Of a DNA stretch of 42,204 nt, positions 1-6,773 are shown in pieces. This DNA is from an uncultured Negativibacillus sp. (lineage in GTDB: Bacteria; Bacillota; Clostridia; Oscillospirales; Ruminococcaceae). The number at the start of each line of letters is the position of its first letter. Position 1 is the first letter of the stretch. The notes beneath the pieces are model-generated. The model was not told the DNA's origin, ran no database searches, and saw only the letters and a list, made by a program, of their open reading frames with translations. The position numbers and the translations under genes are program-made. The DNA is taken from positions 1 through 42,204 of the forward strand of contig NZ_CALXIN010000011.1 in NCBI RefSeq assembly GCF_944388365.1, read 5' to 3'.

Positions 1-32
1 GGGTAACGGAGTGAGTCCCTCCTTCTCCGCCA
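1..32 (+). other. tRNA-Ser 3'-end-like fragment
   Basis: The last 16 bases (17-32) match the T-stem 3' strand, acceptor 3' strand, discriminator G and CCA of a bacterial tRNA-Ser. The bases just before do not form a T-arm: no GAGGG partner and no TTCGA loop are visible. The true tRNA may lie outside the window, or this is a decayed or recombined tRNA end. A terminator follows at once. Confidence 0.35.
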
Positions 33-36
33 AAAA

Positions 37-67
37 AGCACGATGCAAACGCATCGTGCTTTTTTTT
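37..67 (+). terminator. Rho-independent terminator
   Basis: A perfect 10-bp stem (37-46 with 51-60, loop AAAC) is followed by seven T residues. It directly follows the tRNA-like end, as expected for a stable-RNA transcript entering from the left. Confidence 0.85.
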
Positions 68-107
68 GCGTAGAAGCTGATTTGTTCATCGCCAAAGTAA
101 AAGTTGG

Positions 108-130
108 GAGAATGGACAAAGTCCATTCTC
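108..130. repeat. Perfect inverted repeat (10-bp arms)
   Basis: GAGAATGGAC (108-117) and GTCCATTCTC (121-130) are perfect reverse complements around AAA. No T-tract follows, so it is not a classic terminator. It sits in gene-free DNA between two terminators; its role is unknown. Confidence 0.6.
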
Positions 131-223
131 AGGGCTGCACAGTAGAAAGTTGCGAATTTTAGAAAAGTGATTGTGTAGCCAACACTCGCGGGGACATCAT
201 TGCCACCGGCAATAATGTCTTTT

Positions 224-606
224 CCCGCTCGACTCCTTCTCCGCCAGAAAAGTTCCGGTGCAGACAAGTCGTATTTTTTGGAGAAACCTGATTTTGAATG
301 AAGGCTCTTTCTTAAACGAGTGCCGCGTGCTGAAAGGATGGGTTTGCAGGAAACCAAAGCGCGAAACAGTCTGCGGGTTCAACCCGCCCACCGGCAGACT
401 TTGTATATCCCGCTCGACTCCTTCTCCGTCAGAAAAGTTCCGGAGCAGACAAATCGTATTTTTTTGGAGAAACCTGATTTTGAATGAAGGCTTTTTCTCA
501 AACGAGTGCCGCGTGCTGAAAGGATGGGTTTGCGGGAAACACAAGCGCGAAACAGTCTGCGGGTTCAACCCGCCCACCGGCAGACTTTGTATATCCCGCT
601 CGACTG
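224..606 (+). repeat. Tandem 185/186-bp direct repeat with tRNA-Ser-like ends
   Basis: Unit 1 spans 224-408, unit 2 spans 409-594, and a 12-base third start lies at 595-606. The units are nearly identical; differences include CCA/TCA after the acceptor-like string, one extra T in a T-run and a few substitutions. Each opens with CCCGCTCGACTCCTTCTCCG, whose last part resembles a tRNA-Ser acceptor 3' strand. Each also carries an inverted repeat around 366-402 and 551-588 enclosing GGGTTCAACCC. Sequence just left of unit 1 (192-223) has a related hairpin with the same CCACCGG core. Open frames across the repeat are periodic with it and are not convincing proteins. Confidence 0.75.
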
Positions 607-616
607 CTATTTTGAC

Positions 617-650
617 AAAACAGTCCCGATTTTTCGGGGCTGTTTTTTTA
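617..650 (+). terminator. Rho-independent terminator closing the repeat region
   Basis: ACAGTCCCG (620-628) pairs with CGGGGCTGT (635-643) with one G-U pair, followed by a run of T. It lies directly after the last partial repeat, which suggests that the repeat region is transcribed rightward. Confidence 0.8.
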
Positions 651-737
651 TGGAATCGGTTTATTCAACTTTAAACCAAGATAAAAAGCGATTTGTTTTT
701 CTGCCTTTTTCCTGCCTTCAAAATAAAAACTGCGGGT

Positions 738-757
738 AATCTGTATTTATACAGATT
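738..757. promoter_or_regulatory. 20-bp palindrome upstream of the YetF-like gene
   Basis: AATCTGTA and TACAGATT flank TTTA, 58 bp before the start codon at 815. It could be an operator or an mRNA hairpin. No clear -35/-10 pair could be assigned beside it. Confidence 0.4.
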
Positions 758-814
758 GATTGTGCATGTTTGTAAAAAATAAAGGTCAGAATAGCAGGGA
801 AAGGGGATCACAGC

Positions 815-1501
815 ATGAGCTTTTTAAATCTTTGTCTGGTGACGTTGGGATCGTTCGGCTTTTTATTTTTGACTGCTAAGTTTATTGGACACAAACAGAT
901 TGCACAGTTGGATTTTTTTGATTACATCACGGGAATTACGATCGGTTCGATTGCGGCAGAAATGGCGACGGAATTGGAGGAGCCATGGAAGCCACTGACT
1001 GCTATGCTCATTTATGGCGGCATCACACTGCTGCTGAGCGTCATTTCCAACAAGTTTCCCAGAACACGCAAGTATCTCAACGGTACGCCCACCATTTTGA
1101 TGGATCATGGGAAGTTATACTATGAAAACCTCAAAAAAGCAAAACTGGATTTAAGCGAGTTTATGGTGATGTGCAGACAGCAGGGATATTTTGACTTGAC
1201 GAATATCCAAACGGCTGTTTTTGAATACAATGGAAAACTGACCATCCTTCCGGTCAGCAGCCAGCGTCCCGCTACACCGAATGATCTGAACCTGTCTCCA
1301 CAGCAGGAACTGCTGTTCACAGAACTTATCATGGATGGCCGCATTCTGGAGGACAACCTCAAGCGAATGGGCATGGATTTGACCTGGCTGAATAAACAGC
1401 TCAAACAAAGGCACATCCATTCTCCGCAGGATGTGGTGCTGGCTGTCTGTGACCGAAATCTCAGGTTTGTCCTGTTTGAGAAATACCCCTCCAAAGATTA
1501 A
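815..1501 (+). CDS. DUF421 (YetF/YdfS-like) membrane protein
   Basis: A 228-residue protein of the DUF421/YetF family. The N-terminal third has hydrophobic helices at about 5-24, 34-50 and 59-77. It is followed by the soluble DUF421 part with the typical NGxPxxLxxxGK pattern (LNGTPTILMDHGK, about 89-101) and the DLSEFMVMCRQQGYFDL stretch. The C-terminal 55 residues include the IMDGRILEDNLKRMGMD segment found in longer members. The biochemical role of the family is not established; some Bacillus members are linked to spores or stress. The start is supported by AAAGGGGA 7-8 bases upstream of ATG. The gene stands alone between a terminator and an acetyltransferase gene. Confidence 0.88.
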   Translation: MSFLNLCLVTLGSFGFLFLTAKFIGHKQIAQLDFFDYITGITIGSIAAEMATELEEPWKPLTAMLIYGGITLLLSVISNKFPRTRKYLNGTPTILMDHGKLYYENLKKAKLDLSEFMVMCRQQGYFDLTNIQTAVFEYNGKLTILPVSSQRPATPNDLNLSPQQELLFTELIMDGRILEDNLKRMGMDLTWLNKQLKQRHIHSPQDVVLAVCDRNLRFVLFEKYPSKD

Positions 1502-1600
1502 GAGATGCTGTCATATAACAAAATGTCCCTCCCTCCTTTTCGAATTGCCAGCCTTTCCCAACGGATAACAGCCGGCAGAACAGTGCATTGCCGGTATCAC

Positions 1601-1629
1601 TTCCACAACAGTGGAAACTGTGCTATACT
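1601..1629 (+). promoter_or_regulatory. Promoter with palindromic operator candidate
   Basis: TATACT (1624-1629) is a good -10 box. The region where the -35 should lie is part of a perfect palindrome, TTCCACAACAGTGGAA (1601-1616), so the -35 match itself is poor. An inverted repeat covering the -35 and spacer suggests control by a repressor or activator dimer. The acetyltransferase gene starts 36 bases downstream. Confidence 0.5.
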
Positions 1630-1664
1630 AAGCTCGTGTCAACGCTTTAGAGGAGGGAAAGACA

Positions 1665-2195
1665 ATGTTATTGACCATCGAGCGATACGAACAGTTGGAC
1701 GAACGAAAACTGATGGAGCTTTACCGCGAGGGCAACGAGAAAAATGTTGCTTATTTCCTGCCGGAGCTTGATCCGGTGGTAGGACTGCGAAAAATCGAGC
1801 AGGATTTTTTGCAGTATCTGAAGGAGGAGTTTTTTTCAAAACAGGGAAATTGCTACTATGTACTGGAACAGGATGGTGTGTGGGTCAGCGTCCTTCGTCT
1901 GTATCAGGCGGAAGGTTATCATTATCTGGAAGCGCTGGAGACTCTGCCGTCCTGCCGCAGAAAAGGATACGCCAAGCAGCTGCTCTGTCAGGTCTTTGAT
2001 GATTTAGGTCAGCAGGGAGAGTTTATTATCCGCGATGCGGTCAACAAGAACAATACCGCTTCGCTGCGAACCCATCAAAGCTGTGGGTTTATCATCGAAA
2101 AGCAGGATGCTTTTGTCTACACAACCGGCGAGGTCGATCCCGATTGCTATGGCATGATCTACCGCAGCGATTTTGCAAAGAACGGCTCACGCTAA
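1665..2195 (+). CDS. GNAT-family N-acetyltransferase
   Basis: A 176-residue GNAT-fold protein. The acetyl-CoA pyrophosphate-binding signature is visible as LPSCRRKGYAKQLL (R-R-x-G-x-A), about residues 99-112, preceded by the beta-4 strand HYLEALETL. The later NxxSLRTHQSCGF stretch matches the C-terminal GNAT motif (N-x-A-S-x-x-x-x-x-x-x-G-F). The substrate cannot be read from sequence. The start is supported by GAGGAGGGAAAGACA before ATG. It is probably a one-gene transcript: it has its own promoter and the next gene has another 155 bases downstream. Confidence 0.9.
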   Translation: MLLTIERYEQLDERKLMELYREGNEKNVAYFLPELDPVVGLRKIEQDFLQYLKEEFFSKQGNCYYVLEQDGVWVSVLRLYQAEGYHYLEALETLPSCRRKGYAKQLLCQVFDDLGQQGEFIIRDAVNKNNTASLRTHQSCGFIIEKQDAFVYTTGEVDPDCYGMIYRSDFAKNGSR

Positions 2196-2326
2196 AAGAG
2201 TATCTGCCTAAATTTACAACCGTTGACCGAAAGAATATGATCTGCTTTACTTTTTGCCTGAGATGGGCTCCAATTTTCTGAATGGAGAAAATTTGCAGCG
2301 GAATAAACAAATTTTCATGAAAGTGA

Positions 2327-2355
2327 TTGCTTTCTTTTTTACCTCCTGCTATAAT
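2327..2355 (+). promoter_or_regulatory. SigA promoter for the C26 amidotransferase
   Basis: TTGCTT (2327-2332), a 17-bp spacer and a perfect TATAAT (2350-2355). The start codon used here lies 72 bases downstream. Confidence 0.8.
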
Positions 2356-2426
2356 CGGTACAGAAATACCTGCGATTGCAACAGAGGACCGCAGGAAAAT
2401 CAGGAACGAAGCGGAGGAGAAATACG

Positions 2427-3161
2427 ATGAAAAAGCCACTGATTGGAATTGCTGCAAATCTGACATGCGTGGATGGAGGCAACAAGGGTTCGACCACACG
2501 CGTCTATATCAATGACAGCTATGTAAAAAGCGTAGAGCTGGGCGGCGGCGTGCCGGTGATCCTGCCAAATCTGATGGATGCCAGCCTGTTGGAGCGCCAG
2601 ATTGAGCATCTGGATGGCGTTATCTTTTCGGGAGGATATGATATTGATCCTCGTCTGTATGGAGAGCAGCCGATTGCAGAACAGGCGTTCACTTTGCTGG
2701 AAATCGACCAGTTCTATATGGACCTGCTGCACACCTGTGAGAAGATGAACAAGCCGGTTCTGGGCATCTGCAAGGGCTGTCAGGCAATCAACGTTGCCTA
2801 TGGAGGAACCCTCTATCAGGATTTGCAGGCACAGAAAGCGACCATCTATAAACATGTCGGCAATGCACCTGGCCGTTATCCCTGCCACAGTGTAACCGTC
2901 AATGAGCAGAGCAAATTCCTGAACTTTCTGCCGCAGCAGGTGGATGTCAACAGCTTCCACCATCAGGCGGTAAAAAAGGTTGCGGATGGATTTATCGTTG
3001 CTGCAACTGCACATGATGGCGTTGTAGAAGCGATCGAAAAGAAAGAGGGTACACCGGTCATCGGTATTCAGTGGCACCCTGAAATGATGGCAGCCTGCGG
3101 AAATGAGCAGATGAAGGAACTGTTTGAGCACTTTGTTGCAATCTGTACTGCCTCTAAATAA
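2427..3161 (+). CDS. Gamma-glutamyl-gamma-aminobutyrate hydrolase family protein (peptidase C26)
   Basis: A 244-residue class I glutamine-amidotransferase-like hydrolase of the PuuD group, which cleaves gamma-glutamyl amide bonds. The triad is visible: nucleophile Cys115 in GICKGCQ, and His217 and Glu219 in IQWHPEM. The oxyanion-side FSGGYDIDP segment (67-75) is also family-typical. An upstream in-frame ATG at 2376 would add 17 residues, but 2427 has GGAGGAG at the right distance and gives the usual MKKPLIGI start. Neighbours do not reveal the substrate; there is no putrescine pathway nearby. It has its own promoter and terminator. Confidence 0.92.
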   Translation: MKKPLIGIAANLTCVDGGNKGSTTRVYINDSYVKSVELGGGVPVILPNLMDASLLERQIEHLDGVIFSGGYDIDPRLYGEQPIAEQAFTLLEIDQFYMDLLHTCEKMNKPVLGICKGCQAINVAYGGTLYQDLQAQKATIYKHVGNAPGRYPCHSVTVNEQSKFLNFLPQQVDVNSFHHQAVKKVADGFIVAATAHDGVVEAIEKKEGTPVIGIQWHPEMMAACGNEQMKELFEHFVAICTASK

Positions 3162-3173
3162 TCAGTTAGAAGA

Positions 3174-3205
3174 AAAAGGAACCTGTCAAAAACAGGTTCC
3201 TTTTT
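3174..3205 (+). terminator. Rho-independent terminator of the C26 gene
   Basis: AAGGAACCTG (3176-3185) pairs perfectly with CAGGTTCCTT (3193-3202), followed by T residues, 15 bases after the stop codon. Confidence 0.9.
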
Positions 3206-3219
3206 GATTGAAGCACGCA

Positions 3220-3257
3220 AAAAGAAAAATGCAGCCTGCACCGGCAGGCTGCATTTT
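3220..3257. terminator. Bidirectional terminator for the cysteine-rich gene
   Basis: AATGCAGCCTGC and GCAGGCTGCATT form a 12-bp stem around ACCG with A-rich and T-rich flanks, so it can act in both directions. It lies 39 bases past the stop of the minus-strand gene ending at 3296. Confidence 0.8.
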
Positions 3258-3295
3258 TTGAGCGTTTTGCAGAACACAAAATGTTCGGAGGAAGG

Positions 3296-3706
3296 TTACA
3301 GGGAAACAGAAGTTTCAGGAATGGTAGTTTCCGGCAGTGGAGCTTCTGGAATGATTGGGTTGACAACAGGTGGAACAACGGTGCCACAGGCCGAGCAGAT
3401 GTCCTTGTCCGAAGCATCGTTGCAAGCAACATAGGTGTCGCCTACAGTTGCAATAGCACCGAAGTCAACAGGAACAGCAACACAAATATCCTGGCTGATG
3501 GTAAAGAAGCAGGAGCCATTTTTCAGGCCGCCGCAGATGTCTCTGCCTGGAGTGACAACCGGATTGCCGCAGCATTTGGTGACGGTGGCGCCGGTTTTTG
3601 CGTATGGGGTGACGGTGATCGGTACACAAACGGATGCGGACTGATAACCGACAGCAGGACAGGTCATATCTTCGGCCATAGTGGAAGTTGTATTTGTTGG
3701 AAGCAT
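3296..3706 (-). CDS. Cysteine-rich protein of unknown function
   Basis: A 136-residue protein with ten cysteines (positions 16, 27, 45, 46, 58, 66, 75, 95, 104, 107) and no signal peptide or membrane segment. Similar-looking segments appear to repeat (CVPITVTPYAKTG and CVAVPVDFGAIATVG), suggesting two related beta-rich halves. Pro-rich and Thr-rich residues form the tail (about 110-136). The start is set by AAAGGAGG placed 8 bases before the ATG at 3706; an ATG seven codons upstream overlaps this ribosome site and is unlikely. I do not recognise a named family. A cysteine-rich cytosolic protein in a spore-former may be a spore-layer component, but this is only a guess. Confidence 0.8.
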   Translation of the reverse strand: MLPTNTTSTMAEDMTCPAVGYQSASVCVPITVTPYAKTGATVTKCCGNPVVTPGRDICGGLKNGSCFFTISQDICVAVPVDFGAIATVGDTYVACNDASDKDICSACGTVVPPVVNPIIPEAPLPETTIPETSVSL

Positions 3707-3990
3707 TGTGAATCTCCTCCTTTTCATTTGCTTCTCTCCATCCTATGTGGGAGGGTGAAGATTGGTGACAGGGAAAAGCGGTAAGAATCTGGCAGTGAGG
3801 TGGGCGGCTTGCTATTTATAACAGGAAGGTATATACTGGGTAAAGTAAAAAGAAGAGAGAATCATCATGTCCGTGCAGAGTGAATAGATGATGGAAATTC
3901 CCTCATGTTGTTTGCGTGTGATGGACAGGGAAGGATGATTGGAGAGGTTCGGTTGGGAAGTGCCGGACCAAGAGGTAAGGAGGAAAATAA
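3707..3990. other. Intergenic region between divergent genes
   Basis: This 284-bp stretch separates the minus-strand cysteine-rich gene from the plus-strand MATE gene. On the minus strand TTACCC, 17 bp and TATAAA (about 3815-3845) form a weak promoter candidate. No protein or RNA gene is evident. Confidence 0.4.
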
Positions 3991-5340
3991 ATGGCAGACA
4001 CACAAAAGCTGATGACCGAGGGGGCAATCTGGAAAAGGATCACCTTTTTTGCTTTGCCTATTTTTTTCGGCAATCTGTTTCAGCAGATGTACAACACGGT
4101 CGACTCACTGATCGTGGGAAACTTTCTGGGCAGCAATGCGCTGGCAGCGGTCAGCTCCTCAGGTAACCTGATCTTTTTGCTGATCGGTTTCCTCAATGGC
4201 GTTTCGATCGGTGCAGGTGTTGTTATCGCCCGCTATTTTGGTGCGCGGGATCAGGAGAGCCTGCACACCGCTATTCATACGACGGTTGCCTTTGGTCTGG
4301 TAGCAAGCGTAATCATGACCTTTGTCGGTGTCATCTTTGCGCCGCAGATTCTGATCTGGATGGGCACACCGGAAAATGTTATGCCTGACTCGGTGGCTTA
4401 TTTTCGGGTCTACTTCATGGGTTCTCTGGGCTTTGTCATGTACAATATCTTTGTAGGTATTCTGCAGGCAGTAGGTGACAGCCGCCATCCGTTGTACTAT
4501 CTGATCGTTTCGTCGGTGGTCAATGTGGTGCTCGACCTGGTGTTCATCGCTGTTTTTCACACCGGTGTCGAAGGAGCGGCATTGGCGACCACCATTTCCC
4601 AGTTGGTCAGCGCCTTTCTGTGCATGTTCCAGCTGATTCGTACCAAGGCTGAGTATCGTCTGTCGCTGCGGGATATCCGCTTCAATATGGATATGCTGGG
4701 ACAGATTATCCGCTTTGGTTTGCCTTCCGGCGTTCAGAACTCGATCATCGCATTGGCCAACGTTGTTGTGCAGGCAAATATCAACTCGTTTGGCGCGATG
4801 GCAATGGCAGGCTGCGGCGCCTTTTCCAAGATCGAAGGTTTCGGTTTTCTGCCGATCACCAGCTTCACCATGGCGATGACCACCTTTGTCGGTCAGAACC
4901 TCGGTGCCAAGCAGTATGAACGAACCCGACAGGGCGCACGCTTTGGCATTATCAGCGCGGCAATTCTGGCAGAATTGATCGGTGTCATCATCTTCATTCT
5001 GGCGCCGGTGCTGATCTCCGCCTTCGACTCCACGCCGGAGGTAGTTGCATTTGGTGCTGCCCGTGCTCGCACCTCGGCACTGTTCTTCTTCCTGCTGGCA
5101 TACTCCCATTCGGTTGCAGCGATCCTGCGCGGAGCCGGCAAGGCGGTCATCCCGATGATGGTCATGATGGTCTGCTGGTGTATCGTCCGCGTCAGCATCC
5201 TTTCGATTCTGGTACCGATCACCCACTCGATTCAGGCGGTTTACTGGGTCTATCCGATTACCTGGGTACTCAGCTCGGTTACCTTCTTCATCTATTATCG
5301 AAAAGCAGACTGGCTGCACGCCATGGACAACAAAGATTAA
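3991..5340 (+). CDS. MATE-family multidrug/Na+ antiporter
   Basis: A 449-residue integral membrane transporter of the multidrug and toxic-compound extrusion family, which uses an Na+ or H+ gradient to export organic cations or other small molecules. About twelve hydrophobic helices form two MatE repeats (roughly 15-175 and 235-400). The first repeat opens with the characteristic ALPIFFGNLFQQMYNTVDSL segment. GLPSGVQNSIIALANVVVQANIN starts the second. Length is normal for the family. AAGGAGGAAAATAA before ATG fixes the start. It is monocistronic and closed by a terminator directly after the stop. The exported substrate cannot be told. Confidence 0.93.
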   Translation: MADTQKLMTEGAIWKRITFFALPIFFGNLFQQMYNTVDSLIVGNFLGSNALAAVSSSGNLIFLLIGFLNGVSIGAGVVIARYFGARDQESLHTAIHTTVAFGLVASVIMTFVGVIFAPQILIWMGTPENVMPDSVAYFRVYFMGSLGFVMYNIFVGILQAVGDSRHPLYYLIVSSVVNVVLDLVFIAVFHTGVEGAALATTISQLVSAFLCMFQLIRTKAEYRLSLRDIRFNMDMLGQIIRFGLPSGVQNSIIALANVVVQANINSFGAMAMAGCGAFSKIEGFGFLPITSFTMAMTTFVGQNLGAKQYERTRQGARFGIISAAILAELIGVIIFILAPVLISAFDSTPEVVAFGAARARTSALFFFLLAYSHSVAAILRGAGKAVIPMMVMMVCWCIVRVSILSILVPITHSIQAVYWVYPITWVLSSVTFFIYYRKADWLHAMDNKD

Positions 5341-5375
5341 AAAAATCCCCTTTCCATCGGAGAGGGGATTTTTTT
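5341..5375 (+). terminator. Rho-independent terminator of the MATE gene
   Basis: AATCCCCT (5344-5351) pairs with AGGGGATT (5363-5370), followed by T residues, beginning directly after the stop codon. Confidence 0.85.
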
Positions 5376-5399
5376 ATGCAGCTGAATTACGATCGAGTT

Positions 5400-5416
5400 T
5401 TGTCCAAATTGGACAA
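5400..5416. promoter_or_regulatory. 17-bp perfect palindrome, operator candidate
   Basis: TTGTCCAA A TTGGACAA is perfectly symmetric and lies 32 bp upstream of the -35 box of the PerR/Fur-family gene. It does not resemble the Fur or Per box consensus, so the binding protein is unknown. Confidence 0.55.
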
Positions 5417-5448
5417 GTTTTAAAAGGATTCTTTGATGAAAATACGAA

Positions 5449-5477
5449 TTGAAATAAAATCTTTATTAGGATATAAT
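5449..5477 (+). promoter_or_regulatory. SigA promoter of the PerR-like gene
   Basis: TTGAAA (5449-5454), 17 bp, then TATAAT (5472-5477). It lies inside the longer possible reading frame that begins at 5433 and so supports the downstream start at 5517. Confidence 0.85.
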
Positions 5478-5516
5478 CTCATTAAAGATAAGATATCAGA
5501 AGGGAACAGACCAAAG

Positions 5517-5906
5517 ATGAAACGAAATACCATTCAACGCACCTTAGTGTTACAGACTGTTCAGAAATTACAGTCTCACCCGACAGCGGATCAGGTGTAT
5601 GAGGCTGTGGCACAGCAGCATCCCACCATCAGCCGCGGGACGGTGTACCGAAATTTGAACCAGTTGGCGGAGGATGGAGAGATCAAAAAGCTGGAAACAC
5701 CGGATGGAGCAGACCATTTTGACCATTGCTGTCACCGTCATTACCACGTTCGTTGTGTCAAATGCGGCGCAGTGTATGATGTACAGATGGAACAGCTGCC
5801 CAATCTGGAGCAGCTGGTGCAGGACAGCAGCGGATTTGAATTGCAGGGATTTGACCTGATGTTCCGCGGAGTCTGTCCGGAATGTGCAAAAAAGGCACGA
5901 GAATAA
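5517..5906 (+). CDS. Fur/PerR-family metal-dependent transcriptional repressor
   Basis: A 129-residue DNA-binding regulator of the Fur superfamily. The N-terminal winged helix contains HPTADQVYEAV and ISRGTVYRNLNQL (recognition helix about 38-50). The structural zinc site is complete: Cys80/Cys83 and Cys120/Cys123. The regulatory metal-site residues of PerR have plausible counterparts: His21, Asp69, His75, His77 and Asp88. This suggests peroxide sensing more than iron sensing, but Fur, Zur and PerR cannot be separated safely by eye. The start is ATG 5517 with AAGGGA upstream, because the promoter -10 lies at 5472. The pterin-synthase homologue follows 49 bases later and is likely co-transcribed. 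Confidence 0.9.
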   Translation: MKRNTIQRTLVLQTVQKLQSHPTADQVYEAVAQQHPTISRGTVYRNLNQLAEDGEIKKLETPDGADHFDHCCHRHYHVRCVKCGAVYDVQMEQLPNLEQLVQDSSGFELQGFDLMFRGVCPECAKKARE

Positions 5907-5913
5907 GGCAAAA

Positions 5914-5929
5914 TACGGGAAAACCCGTA
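5914..5929 (+). other. Intercistronic hairpin
   Basis: TACGGG AAAA CCCGTA forms a 6-bp stem in the 49-bp gap between the PerR-like gene and the pterin-synthase homologue. There is no T-tract, so it probably modulates mRNA stability or translation rather than ending transcription. Confidence 0.4.
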
Positions 5930-5955
5930 AATATAATTGTAAAGGAGATATGAGA

Positions 5956-6522
5956 ATGAGAAGTATTACCACATTGGATCTGCAGTACGCACACCGTTTT
6001 TATGGCTTCAAGGGAGAAGCACAGTATCTGCACGGACATACGGGCGTTTTGACCATCGAGGTTGAAGATACAATCAACCCAGGTGTCAACATGGCGTTTC
6101 CATGTAACGAGATTCAAAAGACGGCATGGGAAGTGCTGAAGAACTTCGACCATGCGCTGATTTTACGGGAAGATGATCCACTGCTGCCAGCAGTTTTGGA
6201 AGTATATGAAAAACAGGGCATCAAAGATGGTGCACCAAACAATGTCATGAAAGGTCCAGCATTCAAGACCGAACTTGCAACCGCATATCCGGAGTGCCGT
6301 CTGGTAGTCACCAAGGAAACGATGACCGTAGAAGGCATGATTAAAATTGTATATGACCTGCTGAAGGATAAGCTCAACATCGTCAAGCTGACCTTCACCA
6401 GCGGCGTCAATGCGGCGTCGGAGGAGTATGAGCCACATCTGAAGCTGGAACGCTGCCCGCTGTGCGGCATTGCGCTGGACGAAAACGGCGTATGTCCAAA
6501 ATGCGGATACAGAAAGCAGTAG
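5956..6522 (+). CDS. 6-pyruvoyl-tetrahydropterin synthase/QueD homologue with zinc-ribbon tail
   Basis: A 188-residue protein of the 6-PTP synthase/6-carboxytetrahydropterin synthase fold. The three zinc-binding histidines are present: His13 in YAHRF, and His26 and His28 in LHGH. FDHALIL and TVEG match later family positions. The usual catalytic cysteine four residues before the HGH motif is replaced by Ala22 (Glu21 precedes it). A C-terminal zinc ribbon with Cys167, Cys170, Cys180 and Cys183 is added, and the protein is longer than typical QueD (about 120-140 residues). ATG 5956 has AAAGGAG eight bases upstream; the ATG at 5950 is too close. No queC/queE/queF genes are nearby, so a queuosine role is not supported by context. 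Confidence 0.82.
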   Translation: MRSITTLDLQYAHRFYGFKGEAQYLHGHTGVLTIEVEDTINPGVNMAFPCNEIQKTAWEVLKNFDHALILREDDPLLPAVLEVYEKQGIKDGAPNNVMKGPAFKTELATAYPECRLVVTKETMTVEGMIKIVYDLLKDKLNIVKLTFTSGVNAASEEYEPHLKLERCPLCGIALDENGVCPKCGYRKQ

Positions 6523-6615
6523 CCTTCTCAACAAGAAAAGAACCTTCCTATCAACCAAGGATAAGATGCTGTTGGAGCCGGCTTACTCCAATCAGCAGAT
6601 AGAACACCTCTTATA

Positions 6616-6660
6616 GCAAACAGGGGCTGTGTGCTTTGCGTACACAGCCCCTGTTTGTTT
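6616..6660 (+). terminator. Terminator-like hairpin after the pterin-synthase homologue
   Basis: A 15-bp stem, AAACAGGGGCTGTGT (6618-6632) with ACACAGCCCCTGTTT (6642-6656), has only a short T-rich end. It sits about 95 bases after the stop. Confidence 0.75.
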
Positions 6661-6698
6661 GAAAATAAAAGCAGGTCAGCAGAGATCGGCATGTTTTG

Positions 6699-6726
6699 TT
6701 GAAAAAACTTTTTCTTTTGCTATACT
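6699..6726 (+). promoter_or_regulatory. SigA promoter of the small zinc-ribbon gene
   Basis: TTGAAA (6699-6704), 16 bp, TATACT (6721-6726), 48 bases before the ATG at 6774. Confidence 0.75.
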
Positions 6727-6773
6727 GATGGTAACAAGAAAAAAAGACCGCGGAAAGGAAGGGTGAAATCCTT

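Noticed and set aside
197..577. 126-codon minus-strand and overlapping plus-strand frames in the repeat region
   Set aside because: The predicted proteins repeat with the 185-bp DNA unit, cross the tRNA-like strings and have no ribosome sites.
224..606. Possible CRISPR array
   Set aside because: Only two long near-identical units are present with no short repeat/unique spacer alternation and no cas genes in the window.
3281..3784. 167-codon plus-strand frame opposite the cysteine-rich gene
   Set aside because: The minus-strand gene has a perfect ribosome site, a terminator and regular cysteines; the plus frame has none of these.
4159..5319. 386-codon minus-strand frame opposite the MATE gene
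   Set aside because: The composition is the antisense of a membrane protein (His/Asp/Arg/Gln-rich) and it has no ribosome site.
5932..5937. TATAAT as an internal promoter before the QueD-like gene
   Set aside because: Transcription would start at or inside the ribosome site, and no -35 box is present at the proper distance.
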